Origin: Mesostigma viride
Taxonomy: Eukaryota > Streptophyta > Mesostigmatophyceae > Mesostigmatales > Mesostigmataceae
Direction of reading: 5' to 3'
NCBI GenBank assembly: GCA_009746045.1
Contig: RPFO01000296.1
Coordinates: forward strand, 1-62,000
Length of the DNA: 62,000 nucleotides
Below the pieces are notes generated by a model. It worked only from the letters and a program-made list of their open reading frames with translations. It was not told the origin of the DNA and made no database searches. The position numbers and the translations under genes are program-made. Below are positions 61,766-62,000 of this stretch, one piece after another. The stretch's first letter is position 1, and each line of letters begins with the position of its first letter.

Positions 61766-62000
61766 CGGTCAAAAAGCCCCCCAAAACTGCGAATTCACTG
61801 CCGCTATCACGAATTCTATTTTATTCCGCACGACCAAAAAATGCAGTTTACCCCCCATGCCGATGGCAGTAAAAGAAAGCAGCGATATTGTAAACCAGCT
61901 ACTTGCCGCCACAAACCAACATCATTAAATCATTGTCTTCAACATTCGAGAATTTTTTTTGCATTTCTCTAGCCCTACATTGCTAGTTTCGCCTTATCGC
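61766..62000. other. No gene recognised
   Basis: Window end; nothing assigned. Confidence 0.4.

Overview
This is a repeat-dense window of eukaryotic nuclear DNA, most probably from a green alga (Chlorophyta). The basis is two genes with many GT-AG introns, GC-rich exons in AT-richer introns full of simple repeats, and a plastid-type MATE transporter of the plant/algal kind. The species call is inference. There is no rRNA, no convincing tRNA and no prokaryotic gene organisation.

Layout. 1-11.2 kb holds a minisatellite, a triple palindromic 152-bp satellite, an intact LINE ORF1-like gene (minus strand), tetranucleotide arrays, 3' tails of a LINE family, a 2-kb segment with terminal inverted repeats, and a possibly decayed gene. 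11.2-20.0 kb holds a non-LTR reverse transcriptase fragment (minus) joined back to back to a 5'-truncated Ty3/gypsy chromovirus (plus). The chromovirus integrase is split by a 1504-bp non-autonomous hAT element with an exact 8-bp target duplication. A large unrecognised ORF (16772-19096) lies between the chromodomain and a probable 3' LTR. 20.0-28.0 kb holds a hairpin cluster, a SINE-like repeat, a 1.94-kb (CATC)n array, a decayed ORF1-only LINE-like copy (minus), LINE fragments and a 74-bp perfect palindrome. 28094-34289 is an LTR element on the minus strand, with gag but no visible pol, bounded by CGTGG target duplications. 34.3-43.2 kb holds inverted-repeat elements, scattered LINE RT fragments, and the second ORF1-only copy (plus).

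Host genes. 44.4-49.2 kb (minus) is a gene for a coiled-coil protein; I assembled six phase-compatible exons. 50277-60063 (plus) is a ten-exon gene for a 645-residue MATE/DinF-type transporter with a plastid-transit-like N-terminus. The two genes are head to head, about 1.04 kb apart.

Most unusual observation. In both host genes, introns hold degenerate copies ('echoes') of the neighbouring exon edge together with its splice site, often at about 100-bp intervals. It looks as if introns grew by repeated local duplication of exon-intron junctions. Several other intronic arrays have periods that are multiples of three (27, 51, 63, 90 bp). Other items of interest are the ORF1-only LINE-like family, which resembles mammalian HAL1 in organisation, a gag-only LTR element whose two LTRs are near-identical in one half and very different in the other, and a roughly 50-bp dispersed motif found six times.
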